This document shows positions 32,991 to 34,712 of a DNA stretch of 34,712 nucleotides, piece by piece. Source of the DNA: DAHUZL01 sp035533215. Its GTDB lineage: Bacteria > Chloroflexota > Dormibacteria > Aeolococcales > Bog-877. The notes below the pieces were generated by a model. The model searched no databases, had not been told where the DNA came from, and worked only from the letters and a program-made list of their open reading frames with translations. The position numbers were made by a program, and so were the translations under genes. Each line of letters begins with the position of its first letter. Within the stretch, counting starts at the first letter, position 1. Location of the stretch: NCBI GenBank assembly GCA_035533215.1, contig DATLUG010000007.1, forward strand, positions 1-34,712, given 5' to 3'.

Positions 32991-33979
32991 CCTCCCCCGT
33001 TCCAGGTGGAGGCATCCCACCGGCAGCGGACACGCGCTGGGAGGGCACCGGGTGACGCTCTGCCAGGAGGCCTGCAGCGGCCGCCCCCCACGGGAGGTGG
33101 CGGATGCGGTGTGGCGGACCTGGTCCCGCGCACGCGATCCGGTTTCGGCGCGACTCACGCACGGGTGCTCGAGGATGGCGCGGACCGCGGCATCGACTGG
33201 GAATGGAACGCGGTGGACGGCGCGCGGCCCAACCCCTTTCGCCCTTCCCGCGTCCAGGCCCAAGCCCCCCGGCCGCGGGAAGGAGGCACGGGGCCGAACC
33301 AGCCCAGCGTAGCCGAGGGGTCCTGCGCGCTAGAGCCGCGGTCGGTGCCGGCCGCGATGACGTGCAACTCCGGCGCGATCCGCTCGAGGCGATCGTTACC
33401 TGCGCCCGCAACCGCGTCCCGGCCCAGGACCCCGGCGTGGGTCGCGGCAATGCCTCTCACGTGATCGGCTCCGCCGGGGCGACGCGCGACCCCGTGGGCG
33501 GCATCGGCCTCGGCGGCGCTGGGATAGGCCGCGCCGCCCCGCCCGAGCGCCCGCGAGCAACGCGGCTGGGCGAGCGTATCCGCTCCCAGGTCAACCCGCT
33601 TGCCGCGCACTGTGGCGCGCAGGGAGAAGAAGAGCGCGGCCGTGGCGGCAATGCCGCTCGGCTCCGGTCTGGCAGCGGCGGCTCTCCACGGCGGCCCGCC
33701 CCACGTCAGCGCCGCTGAGGACGAGGCGGCGGCCGGACGGCGCAGGTCCGGCCCGCCTCGGAGCCCCATGGCACCTTCCCGGCTGAGGGCCGCCGGGACG
33801 CTGACCCACCTCCCGCCCCGATCGGAACCGGATCGGGCCTGCGGATTCGGTGTATCATCCAAGCTGGCTTATGAGAGAGGTCGCGGGGCGGCACCCCGAC
33901 GTTCGAGGCGGTGGGGGCCGTGAGAAGAGTTGGCCGGTTCGGCGCGACGGCGAGCCCGTTGGCGCCTTCGGAGGACAAC
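32991..33979. other. Nearly 1 kb without a recognisable gene
   Basis: Several frames stay open, mostly because the sequence is GC-rich. The best protein-like patch is on the minus strand near 33590-33660, reading AATAALFFSLRATVRGKRVD, like one membrane segment with a basic end; flanking sequence changes character and no family is seen. The final 130 bases carry a -10-like element (33851-33858) and the ribosome binding site of the next gene. Confidence 0.4.
33851..33858 (+). promoter_or_regulatory. Candidate -10 box (TGTATCAT)
   Basis: TATCAT preceded directly by TG and by TTCGG, followed by CC, matches the element at 30994 closely. The transcript would start near 33865, about 115 bases before ATG 33980. 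Confidence 0.35.
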
Positions 33980-34712
33980 ATGCACCGTTATCGTGCGCGT
34001 CGTGTTTCAGGATCGATCGGAGCGGCTGATCACCGGGGTCTGGGGTTGCAGCGGGCTCTGACCACGGGCCTGGCGACCGTGGTGCTCGCGGCCGGTGGCG
34101 CGGCGGTCGCGCTTGCCACCGGACCGGCGATGGCAGCCTCGGCGGCGACCCCGCGAACGGTCAATCCGGTGGCCCGGTACCTGTCGGTGAGCACTGCCCA
34201 CAAGACGGCCACGCTGACGCTGCTTGCGGGCGTGGTGCCCGGGAACGGCACTGTCTCCGGCCTCGACTTCAACGGCTACGCGAACGGAACGATGACGGTC
34301 AACGTCCCCAAAGGCTGGAAGGTCCTCGCCCACTGCGAGAGTCGCGGGGCCGGCACCCACTCATGTGCGATCGTGGTCAACTCGAAGGCCAAGACGCCAG
34401 CATTCCGGGGCGCCTCGGACCCCGTCCCCACGCGGGGGATCGCGGCCGGTCGAACCGCGAGCTTTACCTTTACCCCCACACGACTGGGCCACTTCCTCAT
34501 CGCCAGCCTGGTTTCCAACCAGACCGCCCGGGGGATGTGGGACCACTTCAACGTGACCACGGGGCGCGTGCCGTCGATCACCGCCACCTCGCCCGTCAGC
34601 GGGGCGGCCGAGGTGCTCAAGATCGCAGCCGAGCCCGATGGCGCCCTTCGGTACACCCAGTCGCAGCTGACCGCGCCCCGGCCCGGGAAGATCACCATCG
34701 AGTTCACGAACA
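33980..34712 (+). CDS. Two-domain cupredoxin-like exported protein, copper ligands lost in the first domain (3' end cut by window)
   Basis: At least 244 residues, continuing past the window end. A signal peptide covers residues 1-54 (TVVLAAGGAAVALATGPAMA). Domain one (about 60-200) is a clear paralogue of the cupredoxin at 24931: ARYLSVSTAHKTATLTLLAG, GLDFNGYANGTMTVNVP, AFRGAS and GMWDHFNVT all align. His127 (THSC) and Met186 (RGMW) remain. The ligand Cys and second His are replaced by Ser176 and Gln181 (IASLVSNQTARGMW), so type-1 copper binding there is unlikely. From about residue 205 a second domain begins (EVLKIAAEPDGALRYTQSQL, then PGKITIEFTN), the usual first strands of a plastocyanin-like domain; its ligands lie beyond the window. 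ATG 33980 has GGAGG five bases upstream, as in the paralogue. Confidence 0.82.
   Translation, partial: MHRYRARRVSGSIGAADHRGLGLQRALTTGLATVVLAAGGAAVALATGPAMAASAATPRTVNPVARYLSVSTAHKTATLTLLAGVVPGNGTVSGLDFNGYANGTMTVNVPKGWKVLAHCESRGAGTHSCAIVVNSKAKTPAFRGASDPVPTRGIAAGRTASFTFTPTRLGHFLIASLVSNQTARGMWDHFNVTTGRVPSITATSPVSGAAEVLKIAAEPDGALRYTQSQLTAPRPGKITIEFTN

Overview
The window is high-GC bacterial chromosome with strongly GC-biased third codon positions, many GTG starts, tight ATGA/GTGTGA gene overlaps and GGAGG ribosome binding sites. Secreted proteins have Ala-rich signal peptides or lipoboxes, and nothing points to an outer membrane. This fits the Actinomycetota / Chloroflexota / Dormibacterota side of the tree. 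The phylum is an inference; no rRNA or other phylogenetic marker is present.

Region 1 (1-5.7 kb) is a decaying accessory zone. It starts with four 23-24 bp tandem repeats that look like the end of an insertion sequence. It then holds a wrecked copy of a membrane glycosyltransferase-like gene beside its intact relative (1344-3161, minus), undefined remnants, and a frameshifted IS630-type transposase (about 4540-5460, minus).

Region 2 (5.7-9.7 kb) carries a polytopic membrane protein (plus) and a minus-strand pair: a DUF4915/TIGR03032-like protein and a sulfotransferase. A role in surface glycans or their modification is inferred.

Region 3 (10-16.3 kb) is core metabolism: a 2-oxoacid dehydrogenase E2 acyltransferase followed by lipA and lipB, so the lipoyl-bearing protein sits beside the enzymes that make its cofactor. 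Then come a small orphan gene, tRNA-Val(UAC), and a coiled-coil protein translationally coupled to an MFS transporter.

Region 4 (16.8-24.2 kb) has an S66 LD-carboxypeptidase, a tight four-gene operon (DUF4129-like protein, small membrane protein, DUF58 protein, small membrane protein) without the usual MoxR ATPase, a GAF-like/degenerate GGDEF protein, a lipoprotein, and a toxin-antitoxin pair in reversed gene order (PIN toxin first, then a ribbon-helix-helix/UPF0175-like antitoxin) behind a palindromic operator candidate.

Region 5 (24.2 kb to the end) encodes exported redox and surface proteins. It has a sulfocyanin-like blue copper protein with a full type-1 copper ligand set, a seven-repeat secreted propeller, a minus-strand pair (double-VWA membrane protein and a DUF4175-like membrane protein), a PQQ-type quinoprotein lipoprotein, and a second cupredoxin that has lost two copper ligands and is fused to a further cupredoxin-like domain cut by the window end. 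Three plus-strand transcription units here share an extended -10 element. The most attractive hypothesis is an extracytoplasmic electron-transfer module of quinoprotein and cupredoxins; this is inferred from content and proximity only.
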